Shown here piece after piece: positions 7,286 through 15,229 of a stretch of DNA of 24,143 bases. The translations under genes were made by a program, and so were the position numbers. The notes beneath the pieces are model-generated. The model had not been told where the DNA came from and did not search any database. It saw only the letters and a list, made by a program, of their open reading frames with translations. This stretch comes from JAVBSN01 sp031547045. Its GTDB lineage: Bacteria; Bacillota; Clostridia; Lachnospirales; Lachnospiraceae. The stretch covers positions 1 through 24,143 of the forward strand of contig JAVBSN010000082.1 of the NCBI GenBank assembly GCA_031547045.1, in the 5' to 3' direction. Positions within the stretch are counted from its first letter, which is position 1, and each line of letters starts with the position of its first letter.

Positions 7286-9862
7286 CTACTTTGCTATTAA
7301 TTTGTCATCTTCAACATCTAATGTAACTGTTGAACCTAATCCAACATTTCCAGAGAGTATAAGTCTTGCAACTAAGGTTTCTACATTCTTCTGAATATAT
7401 CTCTTTAGTGGTCTTGCTCCATACACAGGGTCATATCCATAATCAATTATATGGGCTCTAGCTTTATCTGTAACTTCAATAGATAATTCCTTATCTGATA
7501 ATCGCTTATTCAAATCCTCTACTAATAATTCTATAATGCTACCAATATCATCTTTTGATAATGGCTTAAATAATATTGTTTCGTCAAGACGATTTAAAAA
7601 CTCTGGTCTAAAATGATTCTTAAGTTCATTCATAACACTATTTTCAGTTTCTTCAGTTATATTTCCATTACTATCAATTCCCTCTAACAGATAAGCTGAA
7701 CCAATATTAGAAGTCATAATAAGAATAGTATTTTTGAAGTCTACTGTCTTGCCCTTAGAATCAGTTATTCTACCATCATCAAGAACTTGTAATAATACGT
7801 TAAATACATCTGAATGAGCTTTCTCAATTTCATCAAATAATACAACTGAATATGGTTTACGTCGTACTGCTTCTGTTAATTGTCCACCTTCATCATATCC
7901 AACATACCCTGGAGGCGCTCCTATTAATCTAGAAACAGAATGTTTCTCCATATACTCACTCATATCAATACGAACAATATTCTGTTCATTATCAAATAAA
8001 CTTGCAGCCAAAGTCTTTGCTAATTCAGTTTTACCAACACCTGTTGGCCCTAAGAATAAGAAGGAACCTATTGGCTTGCTAGGATCCTTAATACCTGCCT
8101 TAGAACGTATAATAGAATCACTTACTAGGTCTACTGCTTCATCTTGTCCTACTACTCTCTTATGAAGTTCATCACTTAAATGTAATGTCTTATTACGTTC
8201 ACTTTCAGTAAGTTTAGATACAGGTATACCAGTCCATTTACTTATTATCTTAGCAATCTCTTCATCAGTTACACTTTCATGTACAAGTGTATAATCCTTG
8301 TCTCTAACTTTCTCTTCTTCTATTTCTATTTGTTTCTTTAAGTTAGGCAACTTACCATATTGTAATTCTGCTGCCTTATTTAAATCATATTCTCTCTGGG
8401 CAATCTGAATCTCATTATTAACTTGTTCTAATTCTTCTCTTAACACTCTAACCTTATCTACTGCTGCCTTTTCATTATCCCAAGTAGCTTTAAGACTTGA
8501 AAAATCCTCTTTCAAGTTTGCCAATTCTTCTTGCAATGCCTGTAATCTTTCTTTACTTAATCTATCTTCCTCTTTCTTAAGTGCAGCTTCTTCTATCTCT
8601 AATTGCATAATCTTTCTTGATGTTTCGTCTAATTCTGCTGGCATAGAATCAAGGTCAGTTTTAATCATTGCGCAAGCCTCATCCACTAAATCTATTGCCT
8701 TATCAGGTAAAAATCTATCTGCTATATATCTATTAGATAATGTAGCTGCTGTAACCAACGCACTATCAGTTATCTTAACACCATGGTATACTTCATATCG
8801 CTCTTTCAGTCCTCTTAATATTGAAATAGTATCTTCAACTGTAGGTTCATTTACCATAACAGGTTGGAAACGTCTCTCTAAGGCTGCATCTTTCTCGATG
8901 TATTTTCTATATTCATCTAAAGTTGTAGCACCTATACAATGCAATTCGCCTCTAGCAAGCATTGGTTTAAGCATATTACCTGCATCAAGTGAGCCATCAG
9001 TATTTCCTGCTCCTACTATTGTGTGTAACTCATCAATAAATAAAATAATTTCACCGTTACTATCTTTTATATCATCTAATACTGCTTTAAGACGTTCTTC
9101 AAATTCACCTCTGTATTTTGCACCAGCTATTAACGCACCCATATCCAAGGCAAATACTTTCTTATTTTTAAGTCCATCAGGAACATCACCTCTTACTATT
9201 CTCTGTGCAAGACCTTCTACTGCTGCAGTTTTACCTACACCAGGCTCACCAATAAGAACTGGATTATTCTTTGTCTTTCTTGAAAGAATCCTAATTACAT
9301 TTCTTATTTCATTATCACGACCTATTACAGGATCAAGTTTCTGCTGCCTAGCTCTCTCTACCAAATCATATCCATACTTAGCAAGGGAATCATAGGAGCT
9401 TTCAGGATTATCACTTTCAACTCTCTTATTGCCCCTAACCTCTGCTAGTGCCTTTAAAAATCTTTCTCTTGTAATTCCATATCCCATAATCAGACCCTTA
9501 ACAGCTTTATTAGGTCTATTAATAACTGCAATAAACATATGCTCAACAGAGACATACTCATCTGACATATCTTTAGATATTTTCTCTGATTCCATTAATG
9601 TTCTAGTAAAATCTTCACTAGTAAATAGTTTACCTCCAGAAACCTTAGGTCTATAGGCAACAAGTTTCTCACATTCCTTAGAAAATTGGTCTAGATTAAT
9701 ATCCATCTTCTCAACTAACTTAGCTATTAAACTTTCATCTACTGATATTAAACTGTACAAAATATGCTCTTGATCTATTTCTTGATTATTATATTCGTAG
9801 GCTAATCTCTCGCAATTTTCAATTACTTCAAGAGACTTTTTAGTAAATTTCTCTGCATTCAT
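7286..9862 (-). CDS. clpB: ClpB disaggregase, AAA+ chaperone
   Basis: Hexameric AAA+ chaperone that, with DnaK, extracts and refolds proteins from heat-induced aggregates. At 858 residues it has full ClpB length. In order: two Clp_N repeats (about 1-145); first AAA domain with GEPGVGKT (205-212), ILFIDE (273-278) and the arginine-finger segment ALERRF (327-332); the long coiled-coil middle domain (about 405-525) that marks ClpB rather than ClpA/ClpX; second AAA domain with GPTGVGKT (605-612), pore loop GYVGYDEGG (652-660), VVLFDEIE (673-680) and RPEFLNR. There is no IGF/L ClpP-docking loop, consistent with ClpB. AAGGAGG precedes the start. The promoter at 9896-9924 is strong, yet I see neither a CIRCE element nor a CtsR heptad repeat, so heat control is not evident. 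Confidence 0.98.
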   Translation of the reverse strand: MNAEKFTKKSLEVIENCERLAYEYNNQEIDQEHILYSLISVDESLIAKLVEKMDINLDQFSKECEKLVAYRPKVSGGKLFTSEDFTRTLMESEKISKDMSDEYVSVEHMFIAVINRPNKAVKGLIMGYGITRERFLKALAEVRGNKRVESDNPESSYDSLAKYGYDLVERARQQKLDPVIGRDNEIRNVIRILSRKTKNNPVLIGEPGVGKTAAVEGLAQRIVRGDVPDGLKNKKVFALDMGALIAGAKYRGEFEERLKAVLDDIKDSNGEIILFIDELHTIVGAGNTDGSLDAGNMLKPMLARGELHCIGATTLDEYRKYIEKDAALERRFQPVMVNEPTVEDTISILRGLKERYEVYHGVKITDSALVTAATLSNRYIADRFLPDKAIDLVDEACAMIKTDLDSMPAELDETSRKIMQLEIEEAALKKEEDRLSKERLQALQEELANLKEDFSSLKATWDNEKAAVDKVRVLREELEQVNNEIQIAQREYDLNKAAELQYGKLPNLKKQIEIEEEKVRDKDYTLVHESVTDEEIAKIISKWTGIPVSKLTESERNKTLHLSDELHKRVVGQDEAVDLVSDSIIRSKAGIKDPSKPIGSFLFLGPTGVGKTELAKTLAASLFDNEQNIVRIDMSEYMEKHSVSRLIGAPPGYVGYDEGGQLTEAVRRKPYSVVLFDEIEKAHSDVFNVLLQVLDDGRITDSKGKTVDFKNTILIMTSNIGSAYLLEGIDSNGNITEETENSVMNELKNHFRPEFLNRLDETILFKPLSKDDIGSIIELLVEDLNKRLSDKELSIEVTDKARAHIIDYGYDPVYGARPLKRYIQKNVETLVARLILSGNVGLGSTVTLDVEDDKLIAK

Positions 9863-9895
9863 AGTAAACTACCTCCTTGTTTTTGTTCTATAACA

Positions 9896-9924
9896 ACTAT
9901 AACACCATATTTTTTATATGTCAA
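9896..9924 (-). promoter_or_regulatory. Strong sigma-A promoter of clpB
   Basis: Consensus TTGACA (9919-9924), 17-bp spacer, TATAGT (9896-9901) preceded by TGT (extended -10). The hexamer TTATAG is repeated directly 3 bp downstream. A second possible start is an extended -10 TGATATAAT at about 9976-9984, just after the prs terminator, but it lacks a -35. Confidence 0.75.
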
Positions 9925-9987
9925 TATAAATACATGGGTATATGCACTTGTTTTTCTCACAGTACTCATTTACTTATTATATCAAAT

Positions 9988-10012
9988 AAAAGAGTGGACT
10001 AGCCACTCTTTT
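9988..10012 (-). terminator. Rho-independent terminator of prs
   Basis: Perfect 10-bp stem AAAAGAGTGG / CCACTCTTTT with a 5-nt loop, starting 5 bp after the prs stop. On the minus strand it ends in TTTT then ATTTG. It isolates prs from clpB. Confidence 0.88.
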
Positions 10013-10017
10013 ACAAT

Positions 10018-11214
10018 TTACTTTATATAATTTTCTGAAATAGTACCTTTTTCTCTATATTCACTAATACGAGCTTGAATTCTCTCTGTTGGATCAAGTA
10101 ATCCACTAATAGATGCATCGTGGTTAAGATTGTCTATAATAAGTGCAACATATTTACACATATCTGCTGATTCATACCATTCTCTTGATAATAATTCTGG
10201 AGTTTGGTAAGTAAGGTTAGTTGTAATAACCTTCTCTATAATTCCATTTTCATATGCATCATCAAATACTTTAAGTCCATTTGTAAATAGACCAAATGTA
10301 CATAATGCATATACTCTCTTAGCTTTTCTTCTCTTAAGCTCTTTTGCTACATCTAGCATACTCTCACCTGAAGAAATCATGTCATCAATAATAACAACAT
10401 CTTTACCTTCTACTGAATCTCCTAAGAACTCATGAGCAACTATTGGATTTCTTCCGTTAACTACTGTTGCGTAATCACGTCTCTTATAGAACATTCCTAC
10501 ATCTACGCCTATAACATTTGCAAAGTATATTGCTCTATTCATAGCTCCTTCATCAGGACTTATTACCATCATATTTTCTTTATCAAACTTTAAATCTCCT
10601 GTAGATCTAAGTAATGATTTTACAAATTGATATGTAGGTCTTATATTTTCAAAACCATTTAACGGAATTGCATTTTGTACTCTTGGATCATGAGCATCAA
10701 ATGTAATTATATTATCAACGCCAAGACTTACTAGTTCTTGTAATGCTAAAGCACAATCTAGAGATTCTCTAGTGCTTCTCTTATGCTGACGACTTTCATA
10801 TAAAAATGGCATAATCACAGTGATTTTACGAGCCTTACCACCAATTGCAGCTATAACTCTTTTCAAATCTTGATAATGATCGTCTGGTGACATCATACAT
10901 TTATGCCCACATAAAGAATATTCTAAGCTGTAATTTCCTACATCTACTAATAAATATAAATCTTTTCCTCTAACGCTTTCAGTAATTATACCTTTTGCTT
11001 CGCCTGAACCAAAACGTGGACATTTAGAATTAACTAAATATGTATCCTTTTCGTAACCATGAAATGCTATAGTTGATTTATGCTCATTTTGTCTCTCTGC
11101 TCTCCATCTTACTAAGTAGTTGTCTACATTTTCTCCTAGCTCCTTGCAACTTTGAAGTGCGATTATTCCTAATTTACCCACTGGTATAGTCTCTAATCTA
11201 CTCTCGTCTGGCAT
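10018..11214 (-). CDS. prs: Ribose-phosphate diphosphokinase (PRPP synthetase), long form
   Basis: Makes 5-phosphoribosyl-1-diphosphate from ribose 5-phosphate and ATP for purine, pyrimidine, His, Trp and NAD synthesis. Landmarks are RQHKRSTRESLDCALALQEL (142-161), TFDAHDP (171-177, the metal/ATP region) and the PRPP-binding loop VVIIDDMISSGESM (273-286). It is about 398 residues, some 80 longer than the classical bacterial enzyme, with extra sequence at the N-terminus. This is a form I associate with Clostridia and would expect to be active. I place the start at the ATG at 11214: GGAGG lies 8 nt before it, inside the first codons of the longer reading frame that begins at 11229, and that upstream ATG has no ribosome site. 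A single-gene unit with promoter 11289-11317 and terminator 9988-10012. Confidence 0.92.
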   Translation of the reverse strand: MPDESRLETIPVGKLGIIALQSCKELGENVDNYLVRWRAERQNEHKSTIAFHGYEKDTYLVNSKCPRFGSGEAKGIITESVRGKDLYLLVDVGNYSLEYSLCGHKCMMSPDDHYQDLKRVIAAIGGKARKITVIMPFLYESRQHKRSTRESLDCALALQELVSLGVDNIITFDAHDPRVQNAIPLNGFENIRPTYQFVKSLLRSTGDLKFDKENMMVISPDEGAMNRAIYFANVIGVDVGMFYKRRDYATVVNGRNPIVAHEFLGDSVEGKDVVIIDDMISSGESMLDVAKELKRRKAKRVYALCTFGLFTNGLKVFDDAYENGIIEKVITTNLTYQTPELLSREWYESADMCKYVALIIDNLNHDASISGLLDPTERIQARISEYREKGTISENYIK

Positions 11215-11288
11215 TGTATTTTCCTCCATAGGTGTATGTTTTATATTATATATAATATATTTATCTCAATAGGCTTACGCCCTAAAAA

Positions 11289-11317
11289 TATATACCATTT
11301 AACTCGTAAATAGTCAA
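11289..11317 (-). promoter_or_regulatory. Putative sigma-A promoter of prs
   Basis: TTGACT (11312-11317), 17-bp spacer and TATATA (11289-11294) preceded by TGG. It starts 13 bp from the end of the helicase-loader gene, with no terminator visible between, so some read-through from the primosome operon is possible. Confidence 0.65.
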
Positions 11318-11329
11318 TAGCAATTTGTT

Positions 11330-12334
11330 CTATTTTTCCTTCTGTAATCTATTTATTGCTTTTTGATATCTTATATTTTCTCCATAAAATTCAAATACTG
11401 TATAATTATCTACTATTCTAGATGTAACTCTTTCAGAATATCTAGCACTTAGCTCTTTCATAGATAAATTAGTTGATATTATAGTTGATTTTTTATTTTG
11501 AAGTCGTGTATTTATACATTGAAAAAATTGACTACTTACAAATGAATTTGTAAACTCAGTTCCCAAATCATCTATAATCAATAATTCATATTCATATACA
11601 TTTTTATATAATTGCTTACTCTTCTCATTACTATCTTTATTCATAACAACATCAGATATAATTTTCTCAAATAGATTATTCGCTGTAACATACAATACTG
11701 TATGACCTTTATCCATTAATTCTTTGGCAATACAGTTTGATAAAAATGTTTTTCCTAGACCTGTCTCACCTCGAATTAATAAGTTGTCAGTACTCATTTC
11801 AAATTCACTAACAAATGCTTGTGCCTTATTAACTATATTTATTGCATTCTCCCTTGGTGAATATTGATGGGTGCCATCTAATTCTCCACTATAAAAATCA
11901 TAAGAAAATGTATTAAAGTTTTCTTCATCTAATAGATTAATAATTCCTGATTCTTTATACAGGTTCTCTGTTACTTTTTGTTTTAAACAGATACAGGGCG
12001 TTTCATTAATATATCCTGTATCCTTACATTTAACACATGTATATATAGAATCAAGATAGTCACTACTATAACCTTTTTCTTGTAAAATATTAATTCTCTC
12101 TAATCTAAGAGTTTCATTATTTTTCTTAATAAGCTCATAGTCTACTTCAATACCTTTTATCTTATCCTTTGCTGCCTTAATAGAACTTGTTGATATTATT
12201 TCATCAATCTCACGTATTCTAGGTATTTCATCATATATAGCATATAACCTATCATCTGACTTACGCATATTTTTAATACGTGTCAAATTATATTCTTGCA
12301 TTATTTTATCGTATTCTGCTCCGTTTACTGCCAT
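11330..12334 (-). CDS. dnaI: DnaI/DnaC-type replicative helicase loader
   Basis: AAA+ ATPase of 334 residues that should load the replicative helicase at origins and restart sites. The N-terminal part carries a probable zinc site with Cys100, Cys103, Cys114 and Cys116 (CVKC and CIC). The ATPase part has Walker A GETGLGKT (189-196), Walker B LLIIDDLG (251-258), sensor-1 STN (287-289) and an arginine-finger segment ERVTSR (301-306). AGAGG precedes the start. It follows the DnaD/DnaB-like gene by 15 nt, the same pairing as dnaB-dnaI of Bacillus, which supports the assignment. Phage and transposon DnaC-like proteins (IstB) share the fold, but the zinc motif and partner gene favour the chromosomal loader. 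Confidence 0.9.
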   Translation of the reverse strand: MAVNGAEYDKIMQEYNLTRIKNMRKSDDRLYAIYDEIPRIREIDEIISTSSIKAAKDKIKGIEVDYELIKKNNETLRLERINILQEKGYSSDYLDSIYTCVKCKDTGYINETPCICLKQKVTENLYKESGIINLLDEENFNTFSYDFYSGELDGTHQYSPRENAINIVNKAQAFVSEFEMSTDNLLIRGETGLGKTFLSNCIAKELMDKGHTVLYVTANNLFEKIISDVVMNKDSNEKSKQLYKNVYEYELLIIDDLGTEFTNSFVSSQFFQCINTRLQNKKSTIISTNLSMKELSARYSERVTSRIVDNYTVFEFYGENIRYQKAINRLQKEK

Positions 12335-12349
12335 ATTGACCTCTTTCTA

Positions 12350-13477
12350 TTAATTAGCATTTATATCATCTAAAAACAACTTGTCTAACATATCTAATTT
12401 ATCATCCATTTTTGTTTGAGTAAAATTATTAAACTGATTATTAGTTACTTGATTCTTCTTTGTTATTTTCTTCTTACCTTCTTGCCACTTCTTGTCCAAC
12501 TCATCTATATCAGATAATTTTCTTACATTACTTTTGTGCCAACTTTCAAGTATTCCATTTACATAAGCAAAATTTGCTGATTGAGGATTATTGGTTATAG
12601 CTCTTTTACATGCTTCTAATATAACTGTTTTATCAAATGCATAGCCATTATACCATGTATCAATATAATCTGTTTCTATTTGTGTAGGTTTTCTTCTAGG
12701 AATTCCAAGTTGTTTTAACACACATATATATAAAGAATTAAAATCTATTGCCTCTTCTTTTGCATTAGCCACTGTCTTAATTCCTCGTTGATACCAATCA
12801 ATAGCAACTGCTTCCATGTAATTAACATTCTTCTTATCAGCAGATACACAATATTCAATAAGATATTCTAATAAATCTGGTGCAAACTTAAGCTGGTCGT
12901 ATATGTACATAAGTGATTGAATTTCTTTGCTTGTAATACATCTTTTAAAGTATGTTTCTATTATATATAATATTTGTGCAAATGCTTCATCACTTTCTTT
13001 TTTTGCCTTTATTACCTTAGGAGCATATGAACCCTTATTAGGAACTGTTATCTCTTCTTCCCAATCATCATCTTCTGTATCGGGTAATACTTCTTGGTAT
13101 TCAACTTCTGGTGCTATATCAATTACCTTCTTAGGTTGTTTAAACATAGCAATATTATCTAATTCTGATTTTGCCTTTTGAGGCACCAATGGTAATAATG
13201 TAATTCCCATTAATGTTCCTGCTTGATTATATTCTAACCTTAACACCTCTTTGCTAATCCAATACTTTATCGCTCTGCAAATATCCTTTTCAGTTAAGTT
13301 AAAATGGTCTGCTATATCTGCAACCGTAACCGCTTTCCCACTATTCATTATTCTAACCAAATATAGATATACCTTAACAAATTCTCCATTGGCGTCAGTC
13401 ATATAATAGTCAATGAAAAAGTTAGATATGGACGAATATGTTTCGTGATTTTCAGTTGAAATTGTTATAGTTTCCAT
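12350..13477 (-). CDS. DnaD/DnaB-family primosomal protein with two DDBH2 domains
   Basis: Replication-initiation and restart protein of 375 residues acting before helicase loading. Residues about 15-98 form a winged helix (TVADIADHFNLTEKDICRAI is the helix-turn-helix part). An acidic linker (about 115-150) follows. Two DnaD/DnaB_2 helical domains come next: about 165-235, ending in YMEAVAIDW, and about 246-316, ending in YVNGILESW, the family's YxxxIxxxW signature. The C-terminal tail (about 330-375) is Lys/Asn/Gln-rich. Two tandem C-type domains recall B. subtilis DnaB more than DnaD. The gene heads an operon with the helicase loader 15 nt downstream. Its upstream spacer carries a triple DnaA-box-like repeat, so DnaA may control it. 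Confidence 0.88.
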   Translation of the reverse strand: METITISTENHETYSSISNFFIDYYMTDANGEFVKVYLYLVRIMNSGKAVTVADIADHFNLTEKDICRAIKYWISKEVLRLEYNQAGTLMGITLLPLVPQKAKSELDNIAMFKQPKKVIDIAPEVEYQEVLPDTEDDDWEEEITVPNKGSYAPKVIKAKKESDEAFAQILYIIETYFKRCITSKEIQSLMYIYDQLKFAPDLLEYLIEYCVSADKKNVNYMEAVAIDWYQRGIKTVANAKEEAIDFNSLYICVLKQLGIPRRKPTQIETDYIDTWYNGYAFDKTVILEACKRAITNNPQSANFAYVNGILESWHKSNVRKLSDIDELDKKWQEGKKKITKKNQVTNNQFNNFTQTKMDDKLDMLDKLFLDDINAN

Positions 13478-13513
13478 ACCTTAAATTACCCCTCTCTTCT
13501 CTATTGCAAATGC

Positions 13514-13542
13514 ATTATAACATAGCAATTTCAAAAAAGAAA
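13514..13542 (-). promoter_or_regulatory. Putative promoter of the primosome operon
   Basis: Consensus TATAAT (13514-13519) preceded by TGT (extended -10), with only a poor -35 (TTTCTT, 13537-13542) at 17 bp. The DnaA-like triplet lies about 60-90 bp upstream of the -10. Confidence 0.55.
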
Positions 13543-13577
13543 CGGAACATTTATTCGACCTTCATCATGGGGAAAAA

Positions 13578-13604
13578 TGTGGATATTGTGGATATTGTGG
13601 ATAT
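13578..13604. repeat. Three perfect tandem 9-mers resembling DnaA boxes
   Basis: TGTGGATAT occurs three times in direct tandem (13578, 13587 and 13596). Each copy differs from the consensus DnaA box TGTGGATAA only in the last base. They lie about 100 bp before the start of the DnaD/DnaB-like gene. Confidence 0.75.
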
Positions 13605-13699
13605 TAAGTGAACATAATAACTTCTGTTTTTTTATGCCTCGAAAAAGCATTGAATAGTGGTCACTCCACCTTTTGCAAATCATTAGTTATGTAAACTAT

Positions 13700-13750
13700 A
13701 AAATCCACAGTCGAAGTAAGATTACTACTCTTATTTCACCTGTGGATTTT
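13700..13750 (-). terminator. Long imperfect hairpin after murC (possible terminator)
   Basis: An 11-bp perfect inverted repeat (AAAATCCACAG at 13700, CTGTGGATTTT at 13740) encloses a second stem (AAATAAGA pairing with TCTTACTT, one mismatch). The transcript could fold into a long hairpin just after murC, but no run of T follows, so termination is uncertain. The same arms are DnaA-box-like. Confidence 0.35.
13701..13709 (+). promoter_or_regulatory. DnaA-box-like 9-mer (inverted orientation)
   Basis: AAATCCACA is one base from TTATCCACA at position 2. It forms the left arm of an inverted repeat with the box at 13741-13749. Confidence 0.5.
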
Positions 13751-13758
13751 GTGGATAA
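13741..13758 (-). promoter_or_regulatory. Tandem DnaA boxes next to the murC stop codon
   Basis: TGTGGATTT (13741-13749) is immediately followed by TGTGGATAA (13750-13758), the latter an exact match to the consensus DnaA box. It abuts the murC stop codon at 13759. Confidence 0.7.
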
Positions 13759-15138
13759 CTATTTTCCTAACAAACTTTCTCCAATAGTTACAACGTCTCC
13801 CGCTCCCATTGTTATCAACAAATCATTTTTTTTGCAATTTATTAATAAATAATTTTCGACCTCATCAAAAGAAGAAAAATAATGAGCATCAACGTCATAT
13901 TCTAATATTTTATTTAACAAATCTTTTGAATGTATCTCACCTGTATTCTTCTCTCGTGCTGCATATATATCAGTTAGGATTATGTGATCTGCTATTTTTA
14001 GTGTCTGGGCAAACTCATTTAATAATGCTTTTGTTCTTGTATATGTATGTGGTTGGAATACACACCATATCTCATTATAATTTGCATTCTTAGCTGATTC
14101 TAAAGTTGCTCTAATCTCTGTTGGATGATGGGCATAGTCATCAACTATTGTCACTTCACCAATTGTACCCTTATATTCAAATCTTCTATGAGCACCACCA
14201 AAGCTTTTAATGCCTTCTAATGTATCTATTCTATTAAAACCTAATTCATCTGCTACTGCTATTGTTGAAAGAGAATTAGTAACATTATGCATACCACATA
14301 CATTTAATATTACTGTGTCACTTTCCACTCCATCTACTACTAATGTATAACTCATACATCCTTTGTCATCACTTACTATATCTTTAGCTGTGTATTTATT
14401 ATTAGAATGTAATCCGAATGTTGCAACCCTTGCTTCTAATCCCTCCACAATCTTATCAGTACAATCCATATCTCCATTTATAACTAATAAACCTTCTTTA
14501 GGAAGAATGTTAGCAAATGTTTTAAATGATTCTATAATCTCATCTATTCCACTAAAGAAATCTAAATGATCTGCTTCAACATTTAATATAATACTTATAT
14601 AAGGATTAAATGAATGAAAACTATTTGTATACTCACAAGCTTCAGTAACAAAATAATCTGAATCTCCTACTCTTATATTTCCACCAATTGCATCTAACAT
14701 ACCACCAACTGTTATAGTTGGGTCTGCATCTGCTTCTAAAAACACATGTGACATCATAGATGTTGTTGTTGTCTTTCCATGAGTTCCACTAACTGCTACT
14801 GAATATTTATAATTAGCCATTATCTGTCCCAATAATTGAGCACGAGTCATCATAGGAATACCTCTGTTAACCACTTCAATATATTCCTCATTATCTTCAC
14901 TAATAGCTGCCGTATACACTACTAAATCTATATCATCACTTATATTAGATGCTTTTTGTCCAAAATAAACAGATGCACCTTCTTGAATTAAATGATCTGT
15001 CATCTCTGAAGCCTTACTATCTGAACCTGTAATCTTAAATCCTTCTTTAAGTAATATCTCTGCTAGACCGCTCATACTTATTCCACCAATACCCATGAAA
15101 TAAACATGTATAGGTTTATTAAAATCAACTTTATACAT
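13759..15138 (-). CDS. murC: UDP-N-acetylmuramate--L-alanine ligase
   Basis: Cytoplasmic Mur ligase that adds L-Ala to UDP-MurNAc, the first amino acid of the peptidoglycan stem peptide. Motifs are the N-terminal Rossmann segment FMGIGGISMSG (14-24), ATP loop GTHGKTTT (118-125), EACEYTNSF (167-175), NVEADHLDFF (186-195) and DDYAHHPTEI with FQPHTYTRT in the C-terminal half. The start is the ATG at 15138, with GGAAGGA seven bases upstream. The frame is open further back to a GTG at 15177, but that has no ribosome site and would add an odd 13-residue extension. The resulting 459 residues match the family. Own promoter at 15187-15215. It is separated from the primosome genes by the DnaA-box spacer. 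Confidence 0.97.
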   Translation of the reverse strand: MYKVDFNKPIHVYFMGIGGISMSGLAEILLKEGFKITGSDSKASEMTDHLIQEGASVYFGQKASNISDDIDLVVYTAAISEDNEEYIEVVNRGIPMMTRAQLLGQIMANYKYSVAVSGTHGKTTTTSMMSHVFLEADADPTITVGGMLDAIGGNIRVGDSDYFVTEACEYTNSFHSFNPYISIILNVEADHLDFFSGIDEIIESFKTFANILPKEGLLVINGDMDCTDKIVEGLEARVATFGLHSNNKYTAKDIVSDDKGCMSYTLVVDGVESDTVILNVCGMHNVTNSLSTIAVADELGFNRIDTLEGIKSFGGAHRRFEYKGTIGEVTIVDDYAHHPTEIRATLESAKNANYNEIWCVFQPHTYTRTKALLNEFAQTLKIADHIILTDIYAAREKNTGEIHSKDLLNKILEYDVDAHYFSSFDEVENYLLINCKKNDLLITMGAGDVVTIGESLLGK

Positions 15139-15186
15139 AAGTTTTCCTTCCAATCCTCTATTGCTATAGTAAAACACTTAACCTTA

Positions 15187-15215
15187 ATTATATAATAGCC
15201 TTTAATATATCTCAA
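15187..15215 (-). promoter_or_regulatory. Putative sigma-A promoter of murC
   Basis: TTGAGA (15210-15215), 17-bp spacer and TATAAT (15187-15192). It starts 15 bp after the DUF4317 stop with no terminator between, so murC may also receive read-through from the upstream operon. Confidence 0.7.
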
Positions 15216-15229
15216 TCATTTTTTATTAA

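Noticed and set aside
8898..9395. 165-residue plus-strand open frame
   Set aside because: It lies wholly antisense to clpB, in a region encoding conserved AAA+ motifs, and the Ser/Pro/Leu-rich product has no ribosome site. It is a shadow of clpB codon use.
9940..9985. CIRCE element upstream of clpB
   Set aside because: A GAGTACTG stretch resembles half of the CIRCE arm, but there is no matching inverted arm at the right spacing.
13578..13604. CRISPR repeats or plasmid-type iterons
   Set aside because: The units are 9 bp with no spacers, and the neighbours are chromosomal core genes with no rep or cas gene; DnaA boxes explain them better.
13605..13680. Terminator around GTGG-N5-CCAC and ATGC-N-GCAT in the murC spacer
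   Set aside because: Arms are only 4-5 bp and no T-run follows on the minus strand.
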